Counted from the first letter of the stretch, positions 8,929 through 17,809 are shown. The stretch: DNA of 56,402 bases from Hyphomicrobium sp. (GCA_022841965.1 JALHQM010000007.1:1-56402); one strand, 5' to 3'. Notes: a model not told the origin generated them from the sequence alone. Made by a program: numbers and translations.

Positions 8929-9264
8929 ATGCTGCGATCTCGAACGGCTTCTTGGCGCACCGCATGTCAGGCTTTGGCCCTGGCGGCATTGCTCCTTGGC
9001 GGCATCGGTCTGCGCGCGGCGTCCGCCTTGGAACTTGGAGGGGAACCGTTGGCGGTTGCCGAAGAGCAGACCAATCCTGAAGAGGACGTGGTCGGAGAGA
9101 GTGTCGGAGAACCGATGGTCGAAGATGCCCCGGTGGAGGGTGAGCCTGGACCGGGAGAAACCGTCCGTGTGCCGCTGGATGATCCAGACGATGCGGGCGA
9201 TGCCGGCGAAAACGATGCGCCGACAGGTGAGGATAACACCGTGGAACAAAAGCCGGCGGATTAG
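8929..9264 (+). CDS. Acidic secreted protein of unknown function
   Basis: The 111-residue product begins 'MLRSRTASWRTACQALALAA' and has a signal peptide of roughly 34 residues ending 'ASA'. The mature part is short, very acidic and low in complexity (many Glu, Asp, Gly, Pro; no Cys), and looks disordered. ATG 8929 follows TGGAG at a reasonable distance. A longer frame from 8476 is antisense to the TPR gene and was rejected. No family is recognised. Confidence 0.6.
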   Translation: MLRSRTASWRTACQALALAALLLGGIGLRAASALELGGEPLAVAEEQTNPEEDVVGESVGEPMVEDAPVEGEPGPGETVRVPLDDPDDAGDAGENDAPTGEDNTVEQKPAD

Positions 9265-9335
9265 CATGGCAGTGGCGGCCTGAACTGCTTGCTATAGCCG
9301 CTTGCAAGAGCCACGCTGCTCGATCGAAATGTTAA

Positions 9336-11018
9336 TTACATGCCCGCGTAGTTGGGGCCGCCGCCGCCTTCGGGGCAGACCCAGGTGATGTTCTGGCTCG
9401 GATCCTTGATATCGCACGTTTTGCAATGGACGCAATTCTGGGCGTTGATCTGGAATCGAGGCGTGCCCTTGGCGTCGCGAACGATCTCGTAGACGCCCGC
9501 TGGGCAGTAGCGCTGAGCGGGTTCGGCCCAAGTCGGCAGGTTGATGTCGACCGGGATCGTGGGATCGGTGAGGAGTAAGTGGACGGGTTGGTCTTCCTCG
9601 TGGTTGGTGGCCGAGAATGACACGCTGGTCAGCTTGTCAAACGTCAGTACGCCGTCGGGTTTGGGGTAGGCGATCGGTTCGAAGCCGGCCGCCGGCTTCA
9701 GCGATGCAGCGTCAGTTTTGCCGTGGCGCCACGTTCCGAAGGGCGACCAGCCGCCGAGAAGCGTGCGCAACCACATGTCGATACCGCCGAGTGGGATGCC
9801 GATGGCGGTGCCGAAGCGCGACCACATGGGCTTGGAATTGCGCACGCGCTTGAGGTCGGCGCCAATTGCGCCGTCGCGAACGGCGCTTTCATAGGTTTTC
9901 AGTTCATCGTGCGTGCGGCCGGTGCTCAACGCTGTGAAGGCTGATTCGGCGGCTTCGATGCCCGACAGCATGGCGTTGTGGCTGCCTTTGATGCGGGGAA
10001 CATTGACCATACCGGCGGAGCAGCCAAGAAGAACGCCGCCTGGGAAGGTGAGTTTGGGGAGAGACTGCCAGCCGCCTTCGGTAATTGCGCGCGCGCCATA
10101 GGCAATGCGCTTGCCGCCCTCAAGTGTGCCGCGGATGGCGGGGTGAGTCTTGAAGCGCTGGAATTCGTCGTAGGGGGAGAGATATGGATTTTCGTAGTTG
10201 AGGTGAACGACGAAGCCGACGGAGACGAGGTTGTCTCCGTAGTGATAAACGAATGAGCCGCCGCCGGTGCGGTTGCCGAGCGGCCAACCGAACGAATGCT
10301 GGACGAGGCCCGGCTGGTGTTGGCCGGGGGCGACCTCCCAGAGTTCTTTTAAGCCGATGCCGTATTTTTGCGGCTCAGACTGAGTATCCAGTCCAAAGCG
10401 CGCGATGAGTTGTTTGGCCAGTGAGCCGCGCACGCCTTCGGCAATGAACGTGTATTTGCCGCGCAATTCCATGCCGCGAGCAAAGCCGTCCTTGGGAGAT
10501 CCGTCGCGGCCGACGCCCATATCACCCGTTGCGACGCCGATGACGGCGCCCTTCTCGTCGTAGAGGACTTCGGCTGCGGCAAAGCCGGGATAGATTTCGA
10601 CGCCGAGGTCGGCTGCTTGTTCGCCGAGCCAGCGGGTGAGGGCACCGAGGGAGACGATATAGTTGCCGTGGTTGTTCATGAGCGGCGGCATGAGGATGGC
10701 CGGCAGGCTTATGTCGCCTTGCGGGCCGAGAATGAGGAAGCGATCTTTCGTGACTTCGGTTTCGACCGGTGCGCCCTTCGATTTCCAATCGGGTATCAGG
10801 CGGTTGAGCCCGACGGGATCGATGACGGCGCCAGATAAGATGTGCGCGCCGACTTCGGAGCCCTTCTCAAGAACAACGACGGAGACTTCGCGCCCGGTTT
10901 CGGCGGCGAGCTGCTTGAGCCGGATGGCGGCCGAAAGTCCGGCAGGACCGGCGCCGACGATGACGACGTCGAACTCCATGGCCTCGCGCGGCGGCAGCTC
11001 GAATGCTTCTACATCCAT
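9336..11018 (-). CDS. Electron transfer flavoprotein-ubiquinone oxidoreductase
   Basis: This 560-residue ETF-QO takes electrons from reduced ETF (fatty acid, amino acid and methylamine-type oxidations) to ubiquinone at the inner membrane. The FAD-binding 'DVVIVGAGPAGLSAA' is near residue 18, and the C-terminal [4Fe-4S] region has 'NCVHCKTCDIKD' and 'WVCPEGGGGPNY', all canonical. Length matches the family. No etfA or etfB is near. It is divergent from the uracil-DNA glycosylase gene with 192 bases between. Confidence 0.96.
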   Translation of the reverse strand: MDVEAFELPPREAMEFDVVIVGAGPAGLSAAIRLKQLAAETGREVSVVVLEKGSEVGAHILSGAVIDPVGLNRLIPDWKSKGAPVETEVTKDRFLILGPQGDISLPAILMPPLMNNHGNYIVSLGALTRWLGEQAADLGVEIYPGFAAAEVLYDEKGAVIGVATGDMGVGRDGSPKDGFARGMELRGKYTFIAEGVRGSLAKQLIARFGLDTQSEPQKYGIGLKELWEVAPGQHQPGLVQHSFGWPLGNRTGGGSFVYHYGDNLVSVGFVVHLNYENPYLSPYDEFQRFKTHPAIRGTLEGGKRIAYGARAITEGGWQSLPKLTFPGGVLLGCSAGMVNVPRIKGSHNAMLSGIEAAESAFTALSTGRTHDELKTYESAVRDGAIGADLKRVRNSKPMWSRFGTAIGIPLGGIDMWLRTLLGGWSPFGTWRHGKTDAASLKPAAGFEPIAYPKPDGVLTFDKLTSVSFSATNHEEDQPVHLLLTDPTIPVDINLPTWAEPAQRYCPAGVYEIVRDAKGTPRFQINAQNCVHCKTCDIKDPSQNITWVCPEGGGGPNYAGM

Positions 11019-11210
11019 CTCGGCAAAGTCCTGCGGTTCGGGTGGATCGGGGCGGTCGGGGGGCAGCGCTCCCGATTAGGTTGTGTGGGGTGAAGCGTCA
11101 AGAAAAGCTGGCGTTCCGTCACAGGAAACGAATTCGGGGGCAGGGCGGACTAGGCCTGAGCGTTTAGAGCGCAATGTGGACTCGGGCAGAGCGCCCGCTA
11201 TGGTGCGCCG

Positions 11211-12089
11211 ATGACTGATCAGAACCGGCAGATTTTGAGGGCTGTGCTGGAGTGGTCGTTGGCCATGGGGGCGGATGCGCCCGTGGCGGACGAGGCCACC
11301 GATTGGCTCGCGGATGGGCGCGGTCCGCCTGGACGTGGCTTTGATCTGGGGGACAGTGGCGCCGATCTTGGCCGTTCGACAGCTGCTGGGGTTGAGCGTT
11401 CGGTGGGACGGAGCAGTCCGCCGCCGGAGCGGAAGGCGCCGCTGCCGGCGGTTTCGCCGGTTCGAAAATTTGCCACCGCGTCGCCGGATGCGGCGGCGGG
11501 CGCCGCCCGGTCCGCGGCACGGGCGGCGGCCGATCTCGAGGCGTTGCGCGGGGCTCTTGAGGCCTTCGAAGGATGCTCGCTCAAGGCGACGGCGAAGTCT
11601 CTCTGCTTCTACAGGGGCGCGGCGCAGGCGCCGCTGATGATTATCGGCGAAGCGCCGGGGCGTGAGGAAGATATGGACGGGCGTCCGTTCGTCGGGCGGG
11701 CGGGGCAGTTGCTCGACCGGATGCTAAGCGCTGCCGGTTGGAGCGAAGCGGACGTTCACATTACGAATGCCGTCTATTGGCGTCCGCCGGGTAATCGCAC
11801 GCCGACACCGCAGGAAACGGATATTTGCCGCCCATTCCTGGAACGGCAAATCGAATTGGTCGCTCCGCGTGTGCTGCTTTTACTTGGCGGTGCTGCGACG
11901 AAACAAATTTTGCGGACTGATGAAGGTATTCTGAAGGTGCGCGGCAAATGGCAATCGATCGAATTGGGAACTTTGAAAGTTCCGGTATTGGCGAGCTTGC
12001 ATCCTGCCTATCTGCTGCGGACGCCGATCGCAAAACGTCAGGCTTGGCTGGATTTTTTGAGTGTGCGGGCGGCGCTCAAGGTGACCTGA
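11211..12089 (+). CDS. Uracil-DNA glycosylase, family 4-like
   Basis: The 292-residue protein removes uracil from DNA in base excision repair. A disordered Ala/Pro-rich region of about 105 residues precedes the catalytic domain. The domain has 'IGEAPGREEDMDGRPFVGRAG' in two parts from 145, 'RPPGNRTPTPQE' at 191, and 'LHPAYLLRT' near the end, as in family 4. Of the four Fe-S cysteines of family 4, two are kept (Cys122, Cys206) and two are replaced (Phe119, Trp190), so the cluster may be absent. The start ATG 11211 lacks a strong ribosome site. Confidence 0.9.
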   Translation: MTDQNRQILRAVLEWSLAMGADAPVADEATDWLADGRGPPGRGFDLGDSGADLGRSTAAGVERSVGRSSPPPERKAPLPAVSPVRKFATASPDAAAGAARSAARAAADLEALRGALEAFEGCSLKATAKSLCFYRGAAQAPLMIIGEAPGREEDMDGRPFVGRAGQLLDRMLSAAGWSEADVHITNAVYWRPPGNRTPTPQETDICRPFLERQIELVAPRVLLLLGGAATKQILRTDEGILKVRGKWQSIELGTLKVPVLASLHPAYLLRTPIAKRQAWLDFLSVRAALKVT

Positions 12090-12271
12090 TCTCGGGCTGC
12101 CTTGCGTCCGTCAACAAATCCTTACTCGTGGATTTCGCGAAATTAGTTTGAATTGAGCATAAGTTTTAGGGCCGCACTTAAACGCGCTTGAATTCGAGAC
12201 TGCTAAAGTTACCAGAGATTGCCGCAGAAACTTTCGTCAAACTTGGCAATCGCAGCAGGCGGAGACTGAGC

Positions 12272-12775
12272 GTGCATACGGGGTTTGTCTATTTGCGGCC
12301 ATTGAATGTTGCTGCGTGCCGAACGGTGGGGCCGTATGCGGAGTCGTCGGCGGCTGCGTGGAGCAAAGTGTTCGCCTGGCTCAACGGCACCGGGATGATC
12401 CGCCAAATTGGAACCGGTTATGGACTGCTGCTGGACGATCCGCGCCAGACCCCGCCGGAGAAGTGCCGCTATGAGGCGTGTGTGGAGCTTCTTGATGAAG
12501 CGCGGGGCGTCGTGCCACCTGAGTTCAACGTGCGGCGGTTGCCGGGTGGCGCTTATGCGCGTCAGCGGCACCTGGGGGGGACGGTGGGACTGGCGCAGAC
12601 CATCTCGAAACTGCGCAGCGAGTGGGTGCCGCAGTACGGTGTGATTGTCGATACGCGGCGGCCAGTGATCGAAATCTATCTCGACAACCCCGATCTGGTG
12701 CCCGTCGAACGGCAACGGGTCGACGTCTGCATGCCGGTGACGGCGGTCGAGTATGTGGGGCAGTCGGCGGCGTAA
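12272..12775 (+). CDS. GyrI-like small-molecule-binding domain protein
   Basis: The chosen start is GTG 12272, seven bases after GGAG; an upstream TTG at 12188 would add 28 residues outside the domain. The 167-residue product reads like a stand-alone GyrI/SbmC effector-binding domain: 'VAACRTVGPYAES...W' at the N-terminus, 'CRYEACVEL' in the middle, and a C-terminal 'PVIEIYLDNP'. Such domains bind small hydrophobic molecules or inhibit gyrase; the ligand is unknown. No DNA-binding part is present. It ends 3 bases before the convergent transferase gene. Confidence 0.75.
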   Translation: MHTGFVYLRPLNVAACRTVGPYAESSAAAWSKVFAWLNGTGMIRQIGTGYGLLLDDPRQTPPEKCRYEACVELLDEARGVVPPEFNVRRLPGGAYARQRHLGGTVGLAQTISKLRSEWVPQYGVIVDTRRPVIEIYLDNPDLVPVERQRVDVCMPVTAVEYVGQSAA

Positions 12776-12778
12776 CCA

Positions 12779-13408
12779 CTACTTATGCGTTGCGGGCGCG
12801 ATGATGCGGCGGCTCCGCGAAGGACCGGCGCTGGCCCAATCGCCGACATCGTCGATATCGGCTTTTTGGCCGATGAGCGCTACGCGACTTCCGTCGAGAT
12901 TGCGCAGCGTGCCGGAAAAGGCGGAGTCGGATGACCAGCGGACATTGCGAAAAGGCCCCAGGCGGCGCGGGCGGCGACTGAAGCCGATCAACCAATATCC
13001 CCCATCAGGCGATGGGCCGATCACTGCTTCATGGCCTGCGAGGCGATGGAAGGCTGTGGCAATGTCGCGTTCTGAGATGCCGGGCACGTCGGAGCCGATG
13101 ACGATGACCGGGCCGGTTGGGGCGTGGTCGATGACGTGCTGCATGCGCTGGCCGAGATCACCCCTTCCTTGCGGGACGCGCGCACGTACGGGACCCGGCA
13201 AAGCGGCGGTTCGACGTGCGGCATCCGGGGCGACGGCCAGGACAAGCGTCCATCGGCGGGGGATGTCCAAGCGGGCCATGAGTGTTGCGATGGCGTGCCG
13301 ATAAAAGCCGGTGGCTGGTCCTATTCCGATGCCGCGGGCTAAGCGGGTCTTGACCCGGCCGGCGGCTGGCACTTTGACCATCAAAATCAGCGTGCGCCTG
13401 GACATCAT
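12779..13408 (-). CDS. rSAM/selenodomain-associated transferase 1 (TIGR04282-like)
   Basis: This 209-residue nucleotidyl/glycosyltransferase-like protein starts 'MMSRRTLILMVKVPAAGRVK' at paired ATG codons (13408/13405), 11 bases after the stop of the transferase 2 gene. It shows the typical 'KTRLARGIG' nucleotide-binding block, 'VIGSDVPGIS' with the metal-binding Asp, and 'GPSPDGGYWLIG'. The TIGR04282/TIGR04283 pair is often linked to a radical SAM arsenosugar or selenodomain protein, which I do not see here. The product is inferred to transfer a sugar or nucleotide group; the substrate is unknown. Confidence 0.85.
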   Translation of the reverse strand: MMSRRTLILMVKVPAAGRVKTRLARGIGIGPATGFYRHAIATLMARLDIPRRWTLVLAVAPDAARRTAALPGPVRARVPQGRGDLGQRMQHVIDHAPTGPVIVIGSDVPGISERDIATAFHRLAGHEAVIGPSPDGGYWLIGFSRRPRRLGPFRNVRWSSDSAFSGTLRNLDGSRVALIGQKADIDDVGDWASAGPSRSRRIIAPATHK

Positions 13409-13419
13409 CGATCGGCGTT

Positions 13420-14157
13420 TCACGGAGATGTTGGCTGTTGTTTGGCGTGGGCCGGTGCGGGGTGTTCGGGCGTGTAGATCGCGGCGATGCGTTCGGGTGC
13501 GATGCCAACGGTATAGAGTGCAAGGCACGCCTGGTTGCGCAAAATACGTTTACCGTAGCCCTCGCGGCGGTAGCGGATGGCGCTGGTGATTGCATCGGCG
13601 CGGAGCATCTGGAGCCGGCGGCGGCCGATCCTGCGGACGATGTCGACGTCTTCCATCAACGGTTGTTCGCTGAAGCCGCCGATGGTTTCGTAAAGTGCGC
13701 GTGGAATGAGGAGGGCTTGGTCGCCGTAGGGCATCCGGAAGAGCGCGCAGCGCACGGCAACAGCAGCTTCGAGCGCGCGCGGTTTCCAGCCATCGTCGGC
13801 AAGGCGAAAGCGGAAGGCGGCCGCTGCTGGTGGGTTTCGGCCCATATCGATCTTGTCCATGAAACTGGCGGCGGCCGATTCCCAGCCAGGACCTAGTTCC
13901 GTGTCGGCGTGCAAGAAAAGAAGCCAGGGAAAGCGGGCGCGTTTTGCTCCGGCGCCGAGTTGGTGGCCGCGGCCGGGGGCGGTCTCGATGATTTCGACGC
14001 CAGCGTTTTCGGCAATGGTCAAGGTGCGGTCGCGCGAGCCGCCGTCGACGACGATGACCTCGCGAACAAAGCCATCGACAGCGGCCGGGATCAGAGCGGC
14101 CAGAGCCGGTGCGAGCGTCTGCTCCGCGTCGAGCGTGGGGATGACGACTGAAATCAT
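13420..14157 (-). CDS. rSAM/selenodomain-associated transferase 2 (GT2 glycosyltransferase)
   Basis: The 245-residue protein is a GT-A fold family 2 glycosyltransferase: 'MISVVIPTLDAEQTL' at the start, 'VVDGGSRDRT' for nucleotide-sugar binding, 'LFLHADTELG' with the DXD-type metal site, and 'PYGDQALLIPRALYETIGGF'. This matches my memory of TIGR04283. ATG 14157 fits the family start; an in-frame GTG lies 18 bases upstream. It forms a two-gene operon with the transferase 1 gene and is divergent from the radical SAM gene. Confidence 0.85.
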   Translation of the reverse strand: MISVVIPTLDAEQTLAPALAALIPAAVDGFVREVIVVDGGSRDRTLTIAENAGVEIIETAPGRGHQLGAGAKRARFPWLLFLHADTELGPGWESAAASFMDKIDMGRNPPAAAAFRFRLADDGWKPRALEAAVAVRCALFRMPYGDQALLIPRALYETIGGFSEQPLMEDVDIVRRIGRRRLQMLRADAITSAIRYRREGYGKRILRNQACLALYTVGIAPERIAAIYTPEHPAPAHAKQQPTSP

Positions 14158-14235
14158 GGGACACAGCGATGGCACGGCTTCCCGGTCGCAACAAGCGCAC
14201 GTTTCGCAGCATCGCTGGCCGTTGCCAAGGTTTTT

Positions 14236-14250
14236 GTTCTTGTTATGTTC
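14236..14250 (+). promoter_or_regulatory. LexA (SOS) box
   Basis: The sequence is a perfect match to the alphaproteobacterial LexA box GTTC-N7-GTTC, with TTGTTAT as the spacer. It covers the -35 element of the promoter for the radical SAM gene, so LexA binding would block RNA polymerase. The tight position relative to the promoter argues against chance. Confidence 0.7.
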
Positions 14251-14268
14251 TTATTGCGTTGTTATAAG
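14240..14268 (+). promoter_or_regulatory. Promoter of the radical SAM gene
   Basis: The -35 TTGTTA (14240-14245), a 17-base spacer and the -10 TATAAG (14263-14268) form a sigma-70 promoter. Transcription would begin near 14275, which supports ATG 14296 as the translation start rather than any codon upstream. Confidence 0.55.
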
Positions 14269-14295
14269 TGCGTCGTGATCAGCACGAGGTTGGGC

Positions 14296-15405
14296 ATGAG
14301 ACGGGCGGCTGACGTTTTGGCAGAGCGGTGCGATGTGCAGGCTGTTGCCGACCGGCGGCGGGGACGCGGTGCGCTGTCGAATGCGAGCGGGCGTTTCGAG
14401 CCGGAGGCGCGCGTGTCGTTCGATGATGGGTGGGATCTGGACGACGCGTTGCCGCCTCTCAGAACGCATGTACAAGAGGAGGCGGCGCGGACCATCATCA
14501 CGCGCAACGACAGTCCAGACATTTCATTCGACCGTTCGATCAATCCCTACCGGGGATGCGAGCATGGCTGCATTTATTGTTATGCGCGTCCATCGCACTG
14601 TTATCTCGGGCATTCGGCGGGGCTCGATTTCGAAACGCACCTCTATGCGAAGCCGAATGCGGCGGCACTTTTGGAAAAAGAATTGGCGGCACCGGGTTAT
14701 CGGCCCGCGACCATGGCGCTTGGCACCAACACGGATCCCTACCAACCGATCGAGCGGGAGAGGCGGATCACACGCTCGGTGCTCGAGGTTCTGGAGCGGA
14801 CGGGACATCCAGTCGGGATCGTGACGAAATCGGCGCTGGTGGTGCGGGATATCGACGTCTTGCAGCGGATGGCGGGGCGGGGGTTGGCGAAGGTTGCCTT
14901 GTCGGTGACAACGCTCGACCGTCATCTGGCGCGGAGGATGGAGCCGCGCGCATCGACACCGTCGCGGCGGCTCGATGCCTTGCGGCAGCTGAGCGAGGCT
15001 GGCATTCCGACGGCGGTGATGGTGGCGCCGGTCATTCCTGCGCTCAATGATCATGAGATCGAAGGCATACTTTCAGCAGCAAAGGCGGTCGGCGCGCAGC
15101 AGGCGGGGTATGTGATGCTGCGGTTGCCGCTGGAGGTCAAAGAGCTCTTTCGGGAGTGGCTCGCGACCGAAGTGCCGGACCGGGCCAACCGCGTTCTTCA
15201 TTTGCTACAGTCGATGCATGGCGGGCGCGACTATATGGCGGCGTTCGGGGTGCGGGGGCGTGGGAGCGGACCCTACGCGGTGCAGGTCGCGCAGCGGTTC
15301 CGGCTGGCGCTCCGGCGGCTTCATTTGAATGAGGAACGGATGGCGTTGCGCACGGATTTGTTTAAGGCACCGGTACCTGTGGGTGGACAGTTGCCGCTCT
15401 TTTGA
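14296..15405 (+). CDS. PA0069 family radical SAM protein
   Basis: This 369-residue protein has the radical SAM cluster motif at Cys88, Cys92 and Cys95 ('YRGCEHGCIYCYARP'). It is related to spore photoproduct lyase-type enzymes by 'NPYRGCEHGCIYC' and 'GTNTDPYQPIER', as in the PA0069/Rv2578c group whose reaction is unknown. ATG 14296 has GAGG about 7 bases upstream. A LexA box over its promoter suggests SOS induction and hence a role in DNA damage repair; this is inference. It is convergent with the GYF-domain gene. Confidence 0.9.
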   Translation: MRRAADVLAERCDVQAVADRRRGRGALSNASGRFEPEARVSFDDGWDLDDALPPLRTHVQEEAARTIITRNDSPDISFDRSINPYRGCEHGCIYCYARPSHCYLGHSAGLDFETHLYAKPNAAALLEKELAAPGYRPATMALGTNTDPYQPIERERRITRSVLEVLERTGHPVGIVTKSALVVRDIDVLQRMAGRGLAKVALSVTTLDRHLARRMEPRASTPSRRLDALRQLSEAGIPTAVMVAPVIPALNDHEIEGILSAAKAVGAQQAGYVMLRLPLEVKELFREWLATEVPDRANRVLHLLQSMHGGRDYMAAFGVRGRGSGPYAVQVAQRFRLALRRLHLNEERMALRTDLFKAPVPVGGQLPLF

Positions 15406-15420
15406 GCGTGGCGACAAGCA

Positions 15421-16989
15421 TCAACCGGCGATGACGAGACGCAGCGTTTCGTGGAGCAGGCGCTCGCGGGCGGGGTTGTTCTTGACGGCGAGATGAGCGG
15501 AGAACCAGTCCTTCACCATTTTGCAAACGCGGTCGCGCGGGGCGGCGGCGAGTGCTTTTGGATCGGCGAAGAGCTGGATGTCGGCTTGGCTCCAGCCGAT
15601 AGTGCCGAGTTCGGCGGCCAGAAGATTGTAGTCTTCGGGTTGCGGGGCCGAGCGCGTGATTGGGTTTTTCTGGCCGTCGACAACGGCTGCGAAAACGGCC
15701 CGCATTTGAGCATGTAACGGCGCGCCTTCGGTGGGTTTCTGGACGAGAGCGGCTGCCGCCGGGGTCATCTCACCTTTTTCGATGAACTCGTAGCAGGCGT
15801 CGACGCTCTGGCTCTGCATTGCACCGAGATTGGCGACGAAGGTTTCGGCAATTTCCTTCAATCGTTCGGGGCTTGCGGCTAGAGCCTTCGATGCGTTTTG
15901 GCGGCGAAGCACAACGATCTGCTCGACGAGCTTGCGATCAATGGCGGCGTCGGTCTGGTTCGCGGCCTTCAGGTCACCGACGTCGCGCAGGCGGTCCGCG
16001 TACCACTGCGGGAACTCTGTTTTGGCGTAGCTCCAGAACGGGGACGACTGGAGGGCCGTGTCGATCGCGTTGGGATCTGAGGTGACCGCCGCACCTGGGA
16101 GTGCTTGTGGGGTTGCCGGTTGGGGTTCGACGGCCGCCATGACCGGTGCAGTTGGCGGGGCTGCGACAGGTGGGGCTTCGGGCGCTGGTGCCGTGGCTTC
16201 ACCGGCGGTTGGGGTCGTTTGGGCCGCAACCGTTACCGGCGTGCTGGTGGTGCCAGCAGGCGGGGCCTCGACGACAGGAATGTCGCCGGCCGGTGGCGCG
16301 CCCGCGCCCTGGAGCAGAGCTTGAATTGTATCGCGATACGTATAGCCGGCAGCCGAAACGCCGCCGATGGCGAGGAGGAGGCCTAAAGCCACAACGACAC
16401 CGCGGCTTTTTTTCGCCGGCGGGGTGTCTCCGAACGTTGGTTCGATGTGGAAGGGTTCTGGGCGGAACGGCTCTGACGCCGGCTCTGAGGTGCCGGCTTG
16501 GGTTCCAAATCCCGACGCTGACGGCGACGGCCGGAACGCGCCGGTATCAAAAGCCATTGATTGCGGTTCGGGTGCGGACGGCCATGTTTGAGCCGAAGCC
16601 GGAGCGCTCTGCTCCAATTGCGGTTGTGCGAATTCGAAACGGGCCGGAGCCGCGGCAGCAGGCTCTGGCTTGGAGGACAGATTGGCGAAGGACGGTTGCG
16701 GCTTTGGTGCTGCCGCCATCGGCGCTGGTGCCGGAGCGGATGCGGCGGGTGAGGTGACGACGGGTTGCGGTGCCGGCGCTGCCGGCGGCGACATATCGAA
16801 GACAGTCGGTGCGGGACGCCAATCGGCAAGGCCTGGACGCCAAACGAGGTCGGTCTGGCGCAAATGGCCCAGTTCAACAAGTTTGGCCATTTCGACATGC
16901 GACAAGGGACCGTGCTGTTTGCCATCACGGGCGAGGTACCAGACGCTGTCCTCAGTCATCGTTTCGCTCACGAGTACGCCTCGTTTCAT
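15421..16989 (-). CDS. GYF-like (DUF4339) domain membrane protein
   Basis: This protein of up to 522 residues has an N-terminal GYF_2/DUF4339 domain ('VWYLARDGKQHGPLSHVEM', then 'LVWRPGLADWRPA'). A long Pro/Ala-rich linker follows, then a single transmembrane helix around residues 200-220 after 'KKSRGV', a second Pro/Thr-rich stretch, and a C-terminal globular part without recognised family. The topology suggests a cytoplasmic peptide-binding domain tethered to a periplasmic domain. The start is uncertain: GTG 16971 has GAGG 7 bases upstream and ATG 16959 is also possible. Confidence 0.75.
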   Translation of the reverse strand: MKRGVLVSETMTEDSVWYLARDGKQHGPLSHVEMAKLVELGHLRQTDLVWRPGLADWRPAPTVFDMSPPAAPAPQPVVTSPAASAPAPAPMAAAPKPQPSFANLSSKPEPAAAAPARFEFAQPQLEQSAPASAQTWPSAPEPQSMAFDTGAFRPSPSASGFGTQAGTSEPASEPFRPEPFHIEPTFGDTPPAKKSRGVVVALGLLLAIGGVSAAGYTYRDTIQALLQGAGAPPAGDIPVVEAPPAGTTSTPVTVAAQTTPTAGEATAPAPEAPPVAAPPTAPVMAAVEPQPATPQALPGAAVTSDPNAIDTALQSSPFWSYAKTEFPQWYADRLRDVGDLKAANQTDAAIDRKLVEQIVVLRRQNASKALAASPERLKEIAETFVANLGAMQSQSVDACYEFIEKGEMTPAAAALVQKPTEGAPLHAQMRAVFAAVVDGQKNPITRSAPQPEDYNLLAAELGTIGWSQADIQLFADPKALAAAPRDRVCKMVKDWFSAHLAVKNNPARERLLHETLRLVIAG

Positions 16990-17073
16990 GCTGCCGCCTG
17001 AGAGGTCTCAGGGCGAGGGGCCTCATCGCTGTGCAGGACTTTTGCCACAAACGGGCTGACTTTGCGGAGATTC

Positions 17074-17235
17074 GTGGACTTAAGCATCCCGAACGTCAAT
17101 GTGAACACAGAATTAGACTTTCTTATTGGCGCTGGAGCGGGGTTCTTGGCCGGGCAATTTGGCGCGGTGGCAGGGCAGATTGGCGGCATGATGGGGGTCG
17201 AAAGGCGGCTTGATGCTCTATTGTACGAGTATTAG
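17074..17235 (+). CDS. Small Gly/Ala-rich hypothetical protein
   Basis: A 53-codon frame starts at GTG 17074 with GGAG 4 bases upstream and stops at TAG 17235. The product contains a hydrophobic Gly/Ala-rich stretch ('FLIGAGAGFLAGQFGAVAG', residues 16-34) resembling a glycine-zipper membrane helix, and a charged tail ending 'RRLDALLYEY'. It is divergent from the GYF-domain gene. It is short and uses a GTG start, so it may be spurious. Confidence 0.4.
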   Translation: MDLSIPNVNVNTELDFLIGAGAGFLAGQFGAVAGQIGGMMGVERRLDALLYEY

Positions 17236-17304
17236 TCATACAATCCGGGCATCAACGCGGCGCGGGTCGGGCCAGATCACGAGTGATTCCGCGCGGGGGA
17301 AAGC

Positions 17305-17333
17305 TTGCTGGTCATCCTGCCCGCAGCTATAAG
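17305..17333 (+). promoter_or_regulatory. Candidate promoter of ndk
   Basis: TTGCTG (17305-17310), 17 bases, and TATAAG (17328-17333) form a plausible sigma-70 promoter about 54 bases before the ndk start codon. Confidence 0.4.
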
Positions 17334-17386
17334 CCCGGCAGCCCAATCCTGACATACGTTGCAAAGACCACTGGAGAGACCAGACG

Positions 17387-17809
17387 ATGGCTATCGAGCG
17401 CACTTTTTCAATCATCAAGCCCGACGCGACACAGCGCAATCTGACGGGTGCGATCAACGCCGTCATCGAAAAGGCGGGCCTGCGAATCGTCGCTCAGAAG
17501 CGCGTGCGTTGGACGCGAGCGCAGGCGGAAAAGTTTTACGAAGAACACAAGGCGCGTCCGTTCTACGGCGAACTTTGCGATTTCATGACGTCGGGGCCGA
17601 TCGTGATGCAGGTTCTGGAAGGTGATAATGCGATTGCAAACTATCGCAGTGTGATGGGCGCCACGGATCCGAAAGAAGCGACTGAGGGTACGATCCGCAA
17701 GTTGTTTGCAGTGTCGAAGGGCGAGAACTCGTCGCACGGCTCGGATAGCGCGGCGTCGGCAGAGCGCGAAATCGCCCTGAATTTCCGGCTCGATGAGATC
17801 GTCGGCTGA
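17387..17809 (+). CDS. ndk: Nucleoside diphosphate kinase
   Basis: This 140-residue enzyme transfers the gamma phosphate of ATP to nucleoside diphosphates through a phosphohistidine. The N-terminal '[11 protein letters not shown]' and the active-site His117 in 'NSSHGSDS' are canonical, as is '[10 protein letters not shown]'. The ribosome site GGAGAG precedes ATG 17387. A strong terminator follows, so it is probably a single-gene unit despite cobT downstream. Confidence 0.98.
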   Translation: MAIERTFSIIKPDATQRNLTGAINAVIEKAGLRIVAQKRVRWTRAQAEKFYEEHKARPFYGELCDFMTSGPIVMQVLEGDNAIANYRSVMGATDPKEATEGTIRKLFAVSKGENSSHGSDSAASAEREIALNFRLDEIVG

